Source of the DNA: Nocardioides abyssi | Lineage (GTDB): Bacteria; Actinomycetota; Actinomycetes; Propionibacteriales; Nocardioidaceae | Reading direction: 5' to 3' | DNA length: 64,000 bases | Assembly (NCBI RefSeq): GCF_030412915.1 | Contig: NZ_JAUHJR010000011.1 | Span: 1-64,000 of the forward strand | Shown: positions 25,923 through 36,358 of the stretch, in pieces | How positions within the stretch are numbered: position 1 is the stretch's first letter | Layout: the number at the start of each line of letters is the position of its first letter | Notes under the pieces: model-generated | Databases searched by the model: none | What the model was told of the DNA's origin: nothing | What the model saw: the letters and a program-made list of their open reading frames with translations, nothing else | Made by a program: the position numbers and the translations under genes

Positions 25923-27187
25923 GCCGCCCCGCTCCCGGCGGCCCCGCCGCCACCCTGCCCTGCCACCACTGCACCTCCCCTGACCGGAACGGACCCGCCT
26001 GTCTCATGGCCGCTCGTCGCTCCCCCGCCACGCCCGCCACGCCCGCCTCGTCCGGTCGACGCCGAGGGCGGGTGCCGCTGACCGTGAGCACGCTGGCGGC
26101 GCTGGCGCTGAGCGGCCTGGCGGTCCTGCCGGTCGTGCCTGGCACGACTGCCCCCGCGGCCGCGGCGACGTTGGCAGGGACCTCGGAGACGCAGCTGAGC
26201 ACCGCCGGCCCGGCCGTCGGCACGACGGCGGTGGCCACCGACCCCGGCAACGCACGGCACCTCGTGGCGTGGTCCGAGGCCGCGACGGCCGGCGGGAAGA
26301 GCACGATCCGAGGTCAGTTCGTGTCCACCGCCGGCGCGAAGGTCGGCGGAAACGGTGCGCTGGCCAGCGTCGGCGGGGCCGCCGACGCGAGCCAGGACGT
26401 GGTCGACCCTGCCCTGGCGTGGGACCCGGCGAACAACCGGTTCCTCCTCGCCTACGCCGCCGACACCGTCGCCGACGCGGCGGGCGCGGCGGACACCACG
26501 GCGTTCGAGGTCTTCGTGCGCCAGGTCAGCGTCGTGGGCGCCCTCGGCGACCCCGTGCAGGTCTCCCATGCGTGCGCCGACGACACCGACACCGGGTGCG
26601 ACGCCCGCAACCCCGACCTCGCGGTCGCCCCCGACGGCACCGTCACCGTCGTGTGGGAGGGCAACGACGACACCACCCCGGACCTGCGGACGCGGACCGA
26701 CGTCTGGGCCCGCACGCTCGGCCCCGGCCTCCTCCCGTCCGCCCCCGAGCCCGTCCGCCTCAGCGCGACGGTCGCGGGCGACACCTCCCTCGACCCCGCC
26801 GTCGCGGTAGGCCCCGGGCGCAGCCCGGTCGCGGTGTGGAGCACCCTCATCGGCCCGACGCTGCGGGCGTACGCCGCCACGGTGCCCACCGCAGGCGCCG
26901 CCACCGCGCAGCTGCTGAACGGCCCGGGCCCGGACGCGGCGTACCCCGACATCGCCGCCGACGACGCCGGCTGGCTCGTCGTCTGGGACACCGGCGCCGG
27001 TCAGGTCGCCGGGACCCGCCTCGCCGCCGGCCCGGTCACCCAGACGTGGGTCGGCACCCTCGGCCTCGGGCGGACGGCCTCGCGCCCCCGCCTCGCCCAC
27101 GGCGGCGGGAACCGCTGGACGCTCGGCTGGGTCGCCGGCGACGCCGGCTCCGTCCGCCAGGTCGTCGCCAGCGAGCTGCGCCAGAGC

Positions 27188-27211
27188 GGCACCGCGGCAC
27201 CGCGGCACCGA
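27188..27211 (+). repeat. 8-bp tandem repeat at the adhesin frameshift
   Basis: GGCACCGC twice followed by GGCACCGA. Removal of one unit restores the reading frame of the whole 6.7-kb gene, so this is where the extra unit was gained. Short tandem repeats that shift a surface-protein frame are the usual basis of phase variation. Confidence 0.85.
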
Positions 27212-28122
27212 CCGTCGTCGACGCCGTCGACGTCAGCACTCTCCGCGGCAGCTCCACCTCCGTGCCGACCCGCCCGTCCCTGCCGGCCGGGGGCTCGTAC
27301 GTCGCGTGGTCGAGCGACGCGGCCGACCTGGCCGCGGGGCAGGCGGCCGTCCACGGCCGCGCGATCGCCACTCCGGTCGACCTGCGCGCCACCGTGACCG
27401 GGGTGCCCACCTCGGTCGCCTCCGGCCCCGCGGGATCGAACGAGAGCGGCACCGTCCGCGCGGTCGTCACCGTCACCAACACCTCCTCCGTCGCCGTTGC
27501 GGCCACGAACCTCGCCGTGACCCTGCCGCCCGGCCTCGCCGTCGACACCGCCGCGCCGATCCAGGGCGTCACCGGCGGGACCGCCACCGTCACGTCCACC
27601 GCGCCGCTCTCCGTCGCCCTCGGCCGGCTCGAGCCGGGAGCCTCGGTCAGCCTCACCGTGGTCGCCCGGGTCGCCGACGACCTCCCTGCCGGTGCGACGC
27701 TCATGCTGGCCGCGACCGCGACACCGGCCGACGGCGTCGACAGCACCCCGGCAGACAACACCGCCTCCGCGACCACTCGGGTCGTCGTCGCGCCCCGCCT
27801 CTCCTCGATCACCCGCACGAGCCCGAACCCCACGAACGCCGCCTCCGTGAGCTACCTCGCCACCTTCGACACCGCGGTGACCGGCGTCGACGCCGGGGAC
27901 TTCACGCTCATCGCGACCGGCACCGCTGCCGGGACCGTCGCCGGCGTCGTCCCGCTCAGCCCGAGCAGCTACGCCGTGACCGTCACCGGCGTCACCGGGG
28001 ACGGCACGCTCCGCCTCGACCTCCGCTCCGGCACCGGCATCATCTCGACCGACGGGGTCACCCTCGCCGGCGACGGGACCGGCTACACCGGCGGCCCGGC
28101 GTACACCGTCGACCGCACCGCG

Positions 28123-30660
28123 CCCACCGTCACCCTCACCGCGCCCGCCGGGCCGGTCAACGGCCCCACCGCCGTCGGCGTCGTCTTCTCCGAGTCGGTC
28201 ACCGGCTTCGCCGTCTCCGACCTCGTGGTCACGGGCGGCACTGCATCGGGCTTCAGCGGCTCGGGCACGACGTACTCCCTCACCCTCACCCCCGCCACCG
28301 ACGGGCCCGTCACCGTCGCGGTCCCGGCCCTCGCCGCGAACGACGCCGCCGGCAACGGCAACGCCCCCTCCGCGGTGCTGTCGCGCACCGCCGACCTCAC
28401 CCGGCCCACGGTCACGCTCACCGCGCCGACCGGCCCGGTCAACGGCCCCTTCAGCGTCGACATCACCGTCTCCGAGACCGTCACCGACCTCGTGGCAGGC
28501 GACTTCACCGTCACCCGCGGGACCCTCTCGGGCCTCACCGGCTCCGGCACGACCTACCGCATCCAGGTCAGCCCCGCCGCCGAGGGCACCGTCACCCTCG
28601 CCCTTCCCGCCAACACCGTCTCCGACGCCGCCGGCAACGGCAACACCGCCTCCACCGTCCTGTCGCGCACCGCCGACCTCACCGCGCCGTCCGTCACGCT
28701 CACCGCGCCGACCGGCCCGCACAACGGGACCTTCACCGTCGACCTCGCCTTCTCCGAGGACGTCGACGGGCTCGCGCTGGGCGACCTCGTCGTCACCAAC
28801 GGCACGGTCGCGGGACTCACCGGGGACGGTGCGGCGTACACGGTCGAGATCACCCCGACCACCGACGGCCCCGTCGCCATCGCGCTCCCCGCCGGCGCAG
28901 TCACCGACACCGCCGGCAACCCCAACGCCGCCTCCGCGCCGCTCACCCGCACCGCCGACCTCACCAGGCCGACCGTCGCGCTCGCCGCGCCGACCGGGCC
29001 GGTCAACCGGGCGTACGTCGTCACGCTGGACTTCTCCGAAGCCGTCTCGGGCCTCACTCTGGACGACCTCGTCATCGCCAACGCCACCGCGTCGGCGCTG
29101 TCCGGGTCCGGCGCGTCGTGGACCGTCACCCTCACGCCGGCCACCGACGGACCCGTCACGGTGTCGCTGCCCGCCGGCGCGGTCACCGACACCGCCGGCA
29201 ACCCGAACACCGCCTCGGCCGTCCTCACCCGGACCGCTGACCTGACCCGCCCAACCGTCACGCTCACCGCGCCGGCCGGCCCCGTCAAGGGCACCTTCAC
29301 CGTCGGACTGGACGTCTCCGAGGACGTCAGCGGGCTCGCCCTCGGCGACCTCGTCGTCACCAACGGAAGCGCCGCCGACCTGTCCGGCGACGACGACGCC
29401 TACACCGTCGCGATCACCCCGACCACCGATGGCACGGTCACGATCCAGCTCGCCGCCGGCGCCGTCACCGATGCCGCCGGCAACGGCAATCCCGCCTCCG
29501 CGGTGCTGTCCCGCACCGCCGACCTCACCCGGCCGAGCGTCACGCTCTCCGCGCCGACCGGCCCGCACAACGGCGCCTTCACCGTCGACCTGGCCTTCTC
29601 CGAGGACGTCGACGGGCTCGCGCTGGGCGACCTGATCGTCACCAACGGGTCGAAGGCGGACCTCGACGGCTCCGGCCGGTCCTACACCGTCGAGGTCACC
29701 CCCGCCGCCGACGGCACGGTGACGATCCAGCTCGCCGCCGACGCGGTCACCGACGCTGCCGGCAACGGCAATGCCGCCTCCGCGGTCCTGTCGCGCGCCG
29801 CCGACCTCACCAAGCCCACCGTCACGCTGACGGCCCCGGCCGGCCCGGTCAACGGCAGCTTCACCGTCGACCTGGCCTTCTCCGAGGACGTCGACGGGCT
29901 CGCCCTCGGCGACGTCGTCGTCACCAACGGCACGGTCGCGGGACTCACCGGGAACGGCGCGGCGTACTCCGTCCAGGTCACCCCTGCCACCGACGGTCCC
30001 GTCACCCTCGCGCTCCCGGGCGGCGCTGTCACCGACACCGCCGGCAACCCCAACACCGCTTCGGCCGTCCTGTCCCGCACCGCGGACCTGACCAAGCCGA
30101 CCGTCACGCTGTCCGCGCCGGCCGGCCCGGTCAACGACACCTTCACCGTCGACCTGGCCTTCTCCGAGGACGTGAGCGGGCTCGCGCTGGGCGACCTCGT
30201 CGTCACCAACGGCACCAAGGCAGACCTCGACGGCTCCGGCCGGTCCTACACCGTCAGGGTCACCCCGAGCGCCGACGGCGCCGTCACCATCGCGCTCCCC
30301 GCCGGCGCGGTCACCGACATCGCCGGCAACGGAAGCACCGCCTCGGCCGTCCTGTCGCGCACTGCCGACCTCACCAAGCCGACCGTCACGCTCACCGCCC
30401 CGACCGGGCCGCACAACGGCACCTTCACCGTCGGACTGGCCTTCTCCGAGGACGTCGACGGGCTCGCGTTGGGCGACCTCGTCGTCACCAACGGCACGGT
30501 CGCGGGACTCACCGGGAACGGCGCGGCGTACACGGTCGAGGTCACCCCGACCACCGACGGCCCCGTCACCATCGCGCTCCCCGCCGGCACGGTCACCGAC
30601 ACCGCCGGCAACCCCAACACCGCCTCCACCACGCTGACCCGCGCCGCCGACCTCACCGCC
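28123..30660 (+). repeat. Nine in-phase 282-bp repeats encoding Ig-like domains
   Basis: Repeat starts fall at 28123, 28405, 28687 and so on every 282 bases to 30379, each coding for 94 residues that begin PTVTLTAPTGPVNG and end near LSRTADLT. Copies differ by scattered changes, with blocks such as DLAFSEDVDGLALGDLVVTN almost identical, showing recent duplication or gene conversion. Diverged copies follow to about 32100 with altered spacing. Confidence 0.92.
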
Positions 30661-32710
30661 CCGACGCCGGTGCTGAGCGCGCCGACCGGGCCGGTCAACG
30701 GCCCGTTCGACCTGACGGTCACCTTCGACGAGACCGTCACCGGCTTCACCGCCGGAGCGCTCGAGGTGACCGGCGCGACGCTGGGCACGGTCACCACCGA
30801 GCCGGGCGGCACGACGTACGTCGTCACGGTCACGCCCGACGCCGAGGGCGACGTCGAGGTCCGGCTGCCCGCGGGCGCCGCGACCGACGCGGCCGGCAAC
30901 CCGAGCCGTGCCGCGACTCCGCTGACCCGGCGCGTCGACACCACCCCGCCGACCGTCACGCTGACGACGACCGCCGGCAACCCGACGAGCGGCAGCACGA
31001 TCACGGTCGTCGCGACCTTCTCCGAGCCGGTCACCGGCCTCGTGGCGGCCGACATCGGGGTCACCGGCGGCACGGTCCGGAGCGTCACCGGCGCGGACGA
31101 GCGCTGGGAGATCATCGTCGCGTTCACCGGCAGCCAGGTCGCCGTCCGGCTGCCCGCGAGCGCGGCCCGCGACGCCGCAGGCAACCCGTCGACCGCCTCG
31201 GCCACCGTGCGCCGCAGCCGCGACACCTCCCAGCCGACCGGCGCGTTCACCTCCCCCACCCGCCCGGAGACCAACCGGAGCCCGATCCCCGTCACGCTGA
31301 CCTTCTCGGAGCCCGTGAGCGGGTTGAGCGCGAGCGCGTTCGAGGTCGTCAACGGCCGGGTCGCGGCACTGCGGGGCGGCCCGTCGGCGTACGAGCTCGA
31401 CCTCGTCCCCACCGCCGACGGCGAGGTCCGCCTGACCCTGCCCGCGGGCCGGGTGTGGGACGCGGCCGGCAACGGCAACGCCGTGGTCGGGCCGTTCGTC
31501 CGCGTCTTCGAGAGCACCGGAGCGACCACGACCATCACCGCGCCCGCCGGCTCGCCGACCCGGGTCGCCGACATCGAGCTGGTCGTCGCGTTCTCGCGCG
31601 CGGTGACCGGCCTCGCCGCCGACACGGTCTGGGCCGGGCTGACCGGGGCGAGCCTGGTCGAGGTGCGGGCGATCGACGCCCGGACGTACGTCGTCGCCGT
31701 CCGCGCCGACGGCCCCGGCGAGGTCGTCCTCGACCTGCCGCGCGGAACCGCCCGCACCCCGTCGGACAACCCGTCCGAGCCCGCCCGCGCCGTCGTCGTC
31801 CACGACCCGGTCGCGCCGACCGCAGCCCTGCGCCGGGCCCCCGGCCAGGCGGCGGTCAGCAACGCCGACGTGGTCCGCTTCGTGCTGGAGGCCGACGAGC
31901 CGGTCACCGACCTCGCCGCCGCCGACGTGCGGGTGGCGGGCACGACCGGCGCCGCCGAGGTGGAGGTACGCCGCACGGGCCCCGCCACCTTCGCCCTCGC
32001 GGTGCGCGGTATGACTCGTCGCGGGGCGGTGTCGGTGGCGCTCCCGGCCGGTGCGGTCACCGACCTCGCCGGCAACCCGCAGGCGGCCGTCGCGTCGCCG
32101 GGCATCGACTGGGCGCCCGACCTCCAGCCGCGGATCCGGCTGGTGACCGACGACCTGCGCTGCACCGGCGGCGACCGGACCCGGCTGCGGGTCGAGGTCC
32201 GCGGAGCCGGGAACGTTGCGCTGACCGCGTCCACCGGCAACGACCGGCTGCTCCCGTCCGGCTCGCTGAGCACGTGGGGCAGCGGCCTGGTCCGGACGCT
32301 CGCAGTCGACCCCGCCGACGCCCGCTCCGGCTCCGCGAACATCGTCCTGCTGGCCACCAGCCCCGCCGGCCGGGACCGGCTCGTGGTCCGCCTGCAGGTC
32401 GGCTCCGCCGACGACGTCCTGGTCGGCACGAGCGGACCCGACGTGCTCGTCGGACGCGGCGGCGACGACGTGCTGCGCGGCACGGGCGGCCCGGACCTGC
32501 TCTGCGGCGGGGCCGGCGCCGACCGGCTCCTCGGTGGCGGCGGGCACGACACCCTCGACCCCGGCGACGGCGGCTGGACGCTGCGCGGCGGCGCCGGGGC
32601 CGACGTGTTCTGGGTGCGCCCGGGTGTGCGCGTCCTCGACCACGACGCCCTGGAGGGTGACCGCCGGCTGCGGTGAGGGGCGCAGCGACCGTCCGCAACC
32701 GGCGTACGGC

Positions 32711-33781
32711 TCAGCGGCCGGGCGCGTCCCGGCCGTCGGCCTCCTCGGGCTTGCCGTGGGTCTCGCGGATCTCGCGGCCCTTGGCGACGTCCTCGGCGAT
32801 CTTCTCGTCCTGCTTGTCGATGTTGCGGGTGTCGCGCGGCGGGAGCTGGACGGTCTTCTCCGCGGGGATGCCGGCCTGCAGCTCGCGGCCGCGCTCCAGC
32901 TCGGAGTCGAGCTCGGCGCCGAAGAGCAGCGCGAGGTTGGTGATCCACAGCCAGAGCAGGAAGACGATGACGCCGGCGAGCGAGCCGTAGGTCTTGGAGT
33001 AGGAGGAGAAGTTCGCGACGTAGAAGCCGAACAGCGCGGAGGCGACGACCCAGACGACGATCGCGAGCAGCGCGCCGACGGAGATCCAGCGGAACTTCGG
33101 CTGCTTGATGTTGGGGGTGACGTAGTAGAGCAGCGCCACGATGACCACGACCATCAGCAGCAGCACTGGCCACTTGGCGATGTTGAAGACGGTGATGACC
33201 GTCGAGCCGAGACCGATCTGCTTGCCGATCGCGTCCGCCGCCGGGCCGGAGACGACCAGGCCGGCGAGGACCACGGCCACGAGCGTCACCAGGACGAGGG
33301 TCAGCAGCAGCATGATCGGGCGGAGCTTCCAGAACGGGCGCCCCTCGCGGATCTCGTAGATCCGGTTCATCGCGCGGCCGAACGCGCCGACGTACCCGCT
33401 CGCCGACCACAGCGCCGTCGCGAGACCGATGATCAGCGCGATCCCGGCGCCCTGCGAGGACGCGAGCTCGGTGATCGTCGGCTCGAGGGTGTCGGCCTGC
33501 GAGCCGGCGCCGATGTCGCGCATCACCTGGAGGATCTGGTCGACGGTCTTCTGCGGGTCCGAGACCAGCCCGACGACCGAGGTGAGCGCGATGAGGGCGG
33601 GGAAGAGCGCGAGGACGGCGTAGTACGTCAGCGCCGCCGCCACGTCGGTGCATTGGTCCTTGGAGAACTCCCGCGCCGTCTTGCGGACGACGTACAGCCA
33701 CGACCGCTTCGTCAGGTCACCTGGCGAATCGGGCTTCGCGGGGTGCTCCTTGGGGTCTGCGGTGCTCGTGTGGCGGGACAT
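32711..33781 (-). CDS. YihY/BrkB family membrane protein
   Basis: A 356-residue protein with about six hydrophobic helices and the YihY block AAALTYYAVLALFPALIALTS (residues 45-65), then GYVGAFGRAMNRIYEI and FLLWLWITNLALLFGAELD. The family was once called ribonuclease BN by mistake; it is now thought to be a transporter-like membrane protein of unknown substrate. Charged tails flank both ends. It is convergent with the adhesin gene. Confidence 0.88.
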   Translation of the reverse strand: MSRHTSTADPKEHPAKPDSPGDLTKRSWLYVVRKTAREFSKDQCTDVAAALTYYAVLALFPALIALTSVVGLVSDPQKTVDQILQVMRDIGAGSQADTLEPTITELASSQGAGIALIIGLATALWSASGYVGAFGRAMNRIYEIREGRPFWKLRPIMLLLTLVLVTLVAVVLAGLVVSGPAADAIGKQIGLGSTVITVFNIAKWPVLLLMVVVIVALLYYVTPNIKQPKFRWISVGALLAIVVWVVASALFGFYVANFSSYSKTYGSLAGVIVFLLWLWITNLALLFGAELDSELERGRELQAGIPAEKTVQLPPRDTRNIDKQDEKIAEDVAKGREIRETHGKPEEADGRDAPGR

Positions 33782-33837
33782 GGTTGCTCGGTTTCCGCAG
33801 GTGGGTGCGGCAAACCCCCGCGTCGTGGTGCGCGAGG

Positions 33838-34215
33838 ATGACGGCCGTGAAGACGATCCTCGCCGCGGCAGGTGCCGTGGTGCTGCTGGTGGTCGCAGGA
33901 CCAGCCGGAGCGACCCGACCTCCTTCCCTCGAGATGTCGTCGCCGACGACGTTCGAAGCAGACCGACCTCTCGAGCTGCGCCTGAAGCTGCGCGGAACCC
34001 CCCAGGTGCCCACCGCCGGCTCGCTGCGGCTCGTCGTGCGGCAGTCCGGCGCCGTCCTGTGGTCCAAGACGAAGCCGTTGAACGACCACCGGGCTGCGCA
34101 GTTCGTGGTCCGGCCGCTCCCGGCCGGGAAGTACGCGGTGGTGGCGAAGCACCTGCCGCACGAGGACTCGACCCTCCCGTTCATGAAGACGAGGCGCACG
34201 CTCGTCCTTGAGTGA
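33838..34215 (+). CDS. Small exported hypothetical protein
   Basis: A 125-residue protein with a signal peptide (TILAAAGAVVLLVVAGPAGA, cut near residue 27) and a beta-rich mature part (LRLVVRQSGAVLWSKTKPLN...KYAVVAKHLP) resembling a single Ig-like sandwich. No family recognised. GTG at 33847 is a plausible leaderless start (GAGGAT seven bases before). It is divergent from the YihY gene. Confidence 0.65.
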   Translation: MTAVKTILAAAGAVVLLVVAGPAGATRPPSLEMSSPTTFEADRPLELRLKLRGTPQVPTAGSLRLVVRQSGAVLWSKTKPLNDHRAAQFVVRPLPAGKYAVVAKHLPHEDSTLPFMKTRRTLVLE

Positions 34216-34258
34216 CCCGCGTCCCTCACCAGGTGTCGTCGACGGCTCGCTGGCGTGG

Positions 34259-34300
34259 CAGGTTTCGACACGGTTGCTGCGCGACCCCTCAACCAGCCGG
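34259..34300. repeat. REP-like palindromic repeat
   Basis: Another copy of the family at 12904 (GGTTTCGACACGGTTGCTGC ... CTCAACCAGCC), lying between the small exported protein and the 3' side of ygfZ. Confidence 0.8.
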
Positions 34301-34311
34301 AGTGCGCTCGA

Positions 34312-34506
34312 GCGGCGGTGGGGTCAGCGCAAGGGGCGCACGTGCAGCCCGACCTCGGGGTCGACGACGACCTCCTGGGCGGCGGCGATGCCGTCGACGA
34401 GCAGCTGGGCGGCGGTGGGGTCAGCGCAAGGGGCGCACGTGCAGCCCGACCTCGGGGTCGACGACGACCTCCTGGGCGGCGGCGATGCCGTCGACGAGCA
34501 GCTGGG
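34312..34506. repeat. 97-bp tandem duplication at the 3' end of ygfZ
   Basis: Two almost identical 97-base copies: 34312-34408 and 34409-34505. The copy nearer the gene codes for the C-terminus (from about GIAAAQEVVVDPEVGLH to the stop at 34421); the other lies beyond the stop. 97 is not a multiple of three, so the extra copy is tolerated only because it is outside the frame. Confidence 0.9.
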
Positions 34507-35392
34507 CGTCGGTGGGGACGTTGCGCTTGAGGAGCGCGAGCGCGATCGGGCCGAGCTCGTGGTGGCGGGCGGAGGTGCCGACGAAGCCGACCGACTTCTC
34601 ACCGCTCATCACGTCGGCGCCGCGGGTGGGGAGCCGGTTCTCGCTGCCGTCGAGGTGCAGCAGCGTGAGGCGGCGGGGCGGGCGGCCGAGGGTGTGGACG
34701 CGAGCGACGGTCTCCTGGCCGCGGTAGCACCCCTTGTCGAGGTGCACCGCGCGACCGATCCAGCCGACCTCGTTGGGGATCGTGCGGTGGTCGGTGTCGA
34801 GGCCCAGGCGCGGCTCGCCGCGGGCGATGCGGAGCGCCTCGAAGGCCCAGAGGCCGGCGGCGGGGCCGGCGGCCGCGGCGTACGTCGCGAGCTGGTCGCG
34901 CGGGACGAGGTCGTACTTGGCCGGCTGGTTTCGAGACAGGCGCTGCGCGCCTTCCTCAACCAGCCGAGGCGCGCGCCAGGTCACCGCGAGGTCAGGGACC
35001 AGCGAGATCTCGACGCGGGTCATGAACTTCATCCGCTCCAGCCACTCGACGAGCGCCGGGCCGGCGCCGGGCTCGGTGTGGGCGGTGAACGCCGAGCCGT
35101 CGTCGTACCCCTCGAAGGCGTGCTCGACGTGGCCCTGCGGGCTGAGCACGAGCGCCTGGGTCCAGGCACCGGGGGCGAGGTCGAGGAAGTGCTGGGTGGT
35201 GAGGTTGTGCAGCCAGGTCAGCCGGTCGGGGCCCTCGATGCGCAGCACGTCGCGGTGGGAGAGGTCGACGAACCCCTCACCGGACTCGAGCGCGCGCTGC
35301 TCGCCGTTGAACGAGCCGTAGTGCGCCGCCACCGGCGCGTCGACGTCGTTGCCGGCGACCGCGCCGGGCAGGTCGAGCAGGGGGCTGGTCAT
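34421..35392 (-). CDS. ygfZ: YgfZ/GcvT-like folate-binding Fe-S assembly protein
   Basis: A 323-residue protein with the GcvT-like fold (VDLSHRDVLRIEGPDRLTWLHNLTTQH) and the YgfZ signature KGCYRGQETVARV (about residue 235), with the conserved Cys. It helps repair or assemble Fe-S proteins with a folate cofactor. A REP-like repeat is inserted in frame at about residues 143-156 (RLVEEGAQRLSRNQ), and the end of the gene is tandemly duplicated. It overlaps the fur stop/start by four bases. Confidence 0.9.
   Translation of the reverse strand: MTSPLLDLPGAVAGNDVDAPVAAHYGSFNGEQRALESGEGFVDLSHRDVLRIEGPDRLTWLHNLTTQHFLDLAPGAWTQALVLSPQGHVEHAFEGYDDGSAFTAHTEPGAGPALVEWLERMKFMTRVEISLVPDLAVTWRAPRLVEEGAQRLSRNQPAKYDLVPRDQLATYAAAAGPAAGLWAFEALRIARGEPRLGLDTDHRTIPNEVGWIGRAVHLDKGCYRGQETVARVHTLGRPPRRLTLLHLDGSENRLPTRGADVMSGEKSVGFVGTSARHHELGPIALALLKRNVPTDAQLLVDGIAAAQEVVVDPEVGLHVRPLR
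34926..34966. repeat. REP-like repeat inside the ygfZ coding region
   Basis: A full copy of the dispersed repeat (GGTTTCGAGACAGGCGCTGC ... CTTCCTCAACCAGCC) within ygfZ. It is translated in frame, so it adds about 14 residues without breaking the protein. Confidence 0.85.
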
Positions 35393-35829
35393 GAGGACTC
35401 CTCGGTCGGCGTGCAGGTGGTGCAGTGGCCGAACACCGTCAGGTGACCCACGTCGGCCACGAACCCGTCGGCCTCGAGCCGGTCGGTGAGCGGCTTCAGC
35501 ACATCAGGGTCAACGGAGACGACCTTCTGGCAATTCCGGCAGACCAGGTGGAAGTGCTCGTGGTCGGAGATCGAGTGGTACGTCGGCGCGCGGTCGCTCA
35601 GGTGCGCGTGCCGGACCAGGCCGAGCTCCTCGAGCACCTCGAGCGTCCGGTAGACGGTGGAGATGTTGACCGCCGCGGACTGCTCGCGGACCTTCCCGAG
35701 CACCTCGTCGGGCGTGGCGTGGCCGAGCTCCTCGACCGCGCGCAGCACCATCTCGCGCTGCGGGGTCAGGCGGTAGCCGCGCGCCCGGAGGCGTTCGCGC
35801 CAGTCGCTGCTCTCGGCGGGCCCGGCCAT
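35389..35829 (-). CDS. Fur family metal-dependent repressor
   Basis: A 146-residue protein: winged helix (RGYRLTPQREMVLRAVEELG, ISTVYRTLEVLEELGLV), the metal-site block DHEHFHLVCRNC and a second CxxC (HCTTCTP) for structural zinc. The pattern fits Fur/Zur; which metal it senses cannot be told from sequence. The ATG at 35829 is supported by the start of the family fold (WRERLRARG). It is translationally coupled to ygfZ. Confidence 0.9.
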   Translation of the reverse strand: MAGPAESSDWRERLRARGYRLTPQREMVLRAVEELGHATPDEVLGKVREQSAAVNISTVYRTLEVLEELGLVRHAHLSDRAPTYHSISDHEHFHLVCRNCQKVVSVDPDVLKPLTDRLEADGFVADVGHLTVFGHCTTCTPTEESS

Positions 35830-35840
35830 CTCGCCCGCCC

Positions 35841-36335
35841 TCAGGCTCGCTGCAGGCGGGCCCACAGGTGCGGCTGGAGCGGCTGGCCGACGGCCGCCAT
35901 GTCGTAGGCGTAGAGCAGGTCGCCCTCGACGTTGCCGTACAGGCGGTGGCCCGCGGTGACCTCCTTGGCCGACTCGGTGCGCGCGACGGCGTCGGTGGTC
36001 AGCTCGAGCTTGCCGTTGTCGGCGGTGCCGTACCAGATCTCGACGAACCCGGTGTTGTGCGTCAGCACCAGCTCGACCTGCCCCTCGGGGCGGCAGCGCA
36101 GGAAGCCGGTCTCCTGGGCGCCCTGGCGCACGGTCTTCCCCTCGTCGTCGACGATCCACGAGCGGGCGAAGTAGTGGAGGAAGGGGCGGCCGTCCTGCTG
36201 GAAGACGAGCTCCTGGCCGTACTGGTACGGCTCGATCGTGGGGTAGTCGCCGCGCCCGTTGCCCCGCCAGGTGCCGAGCATCCAGGCGACCGGGCCGCAG
36301 TCGGGGTGGAGGTTCTCCGGGATCTGGAAAGGCAC
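35841..36335 (-). CDS. Nitrobindin-like heme protein (FABP family)
   Basis: A 164-residue beta-barrel protein with WMLGTWRGNGRGDYPTI, the GxWxGxGxG-type motif of nitrobindins, and a C-terminal HLWARLQR with the likely heme-binding His. Bacterial and human nitrobindins bind ferric heme b and isomerise peroxynitrite. It precedes fur by 11 bases on the same strand and diverges from the DsrE gene. Confidence 0.87.
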   Translation of the reverse strand: MPFQIPENLHPDCGPVAWMLGTWRGNGRGDYPTIEPYQYGQELVFQQDGRPFLHYFARSWIVDDEGKTVRQGAQETGFLRCRPEGQVELVLTHNTGFVEIWYGTADNGKLELTTDAVARTESAKEVTAGHRLYGNVEGDLLYAYDMAAVGQPLQPHLWARLQRA

Positions 36336-36345
36336 CCGCCCACTC

Positions 36346-36351
36346 TAGGGT
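36346..36351 (+). promoter_or_regulatory. -10 element of a probable leaderless promoter for the DsrE-like gene
   Basis: TAGGGT ends seven bases before the ATG at 36359. There is no ribosome-binding site. The gap to the divergent nitrobindin start is only 23 bases. Confidence 0.4.
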
Positions 36352-36358
36352 GATGCCC

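Larger units (their letters stand above)
26006..32676 (+). pseudogene. Giant secreted Ig-repeat/RTX adhesin, frame broken by an 8-bp repeat
   Basis: Two frames join at 27188-27211, where GGCACCGC occurs three times. With two copies the gene would be one frame of exactly 2221 codons, reading through RQSGTAAPTVVDAVDV. Order: signal peptide (about residues 1-54, core LAALALSGLAVLPVV); about 350 residues of propeller-like repeats (VWEGNDDTT, LVVWDTG); a DUF11-like domain (VVTVTNTSSVAVAATNLAV); an Ig-like domain; nine phased 94-residue Ig-like repeats; about five diverged ones; a C-terminal RTX calcium-binding stretch (GTSGPDVLVGRGGDDVLRG). It resembles large secreted surface adhesins. As sequenced, translation from 26006 would stop in the shifted frame. 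This could be true phase variation, a decayed gene or an assembly error. Confidence 0.82.

Noticed and set aside
28123-30660. CRISPR-like array
   Set aside because: The period is 282 bases, repeats are coding and have no spacers; they are Ig-domain repeats.
27001-32643. Very long open frame on the minus strand (about 1880 codons) opposite the adhesin
   Set aside because: It is the complement of the repetitive GC-rich adhesin gene; it has no start context or domain sense, and the plus strand has signal peptide, Ig and RTX domains.
32711-33781. Ribonuclease BN
   Set aside because: The YihY family name came from a mistaken assignment; the protein is an integral membrane protein without nuclease motifs.
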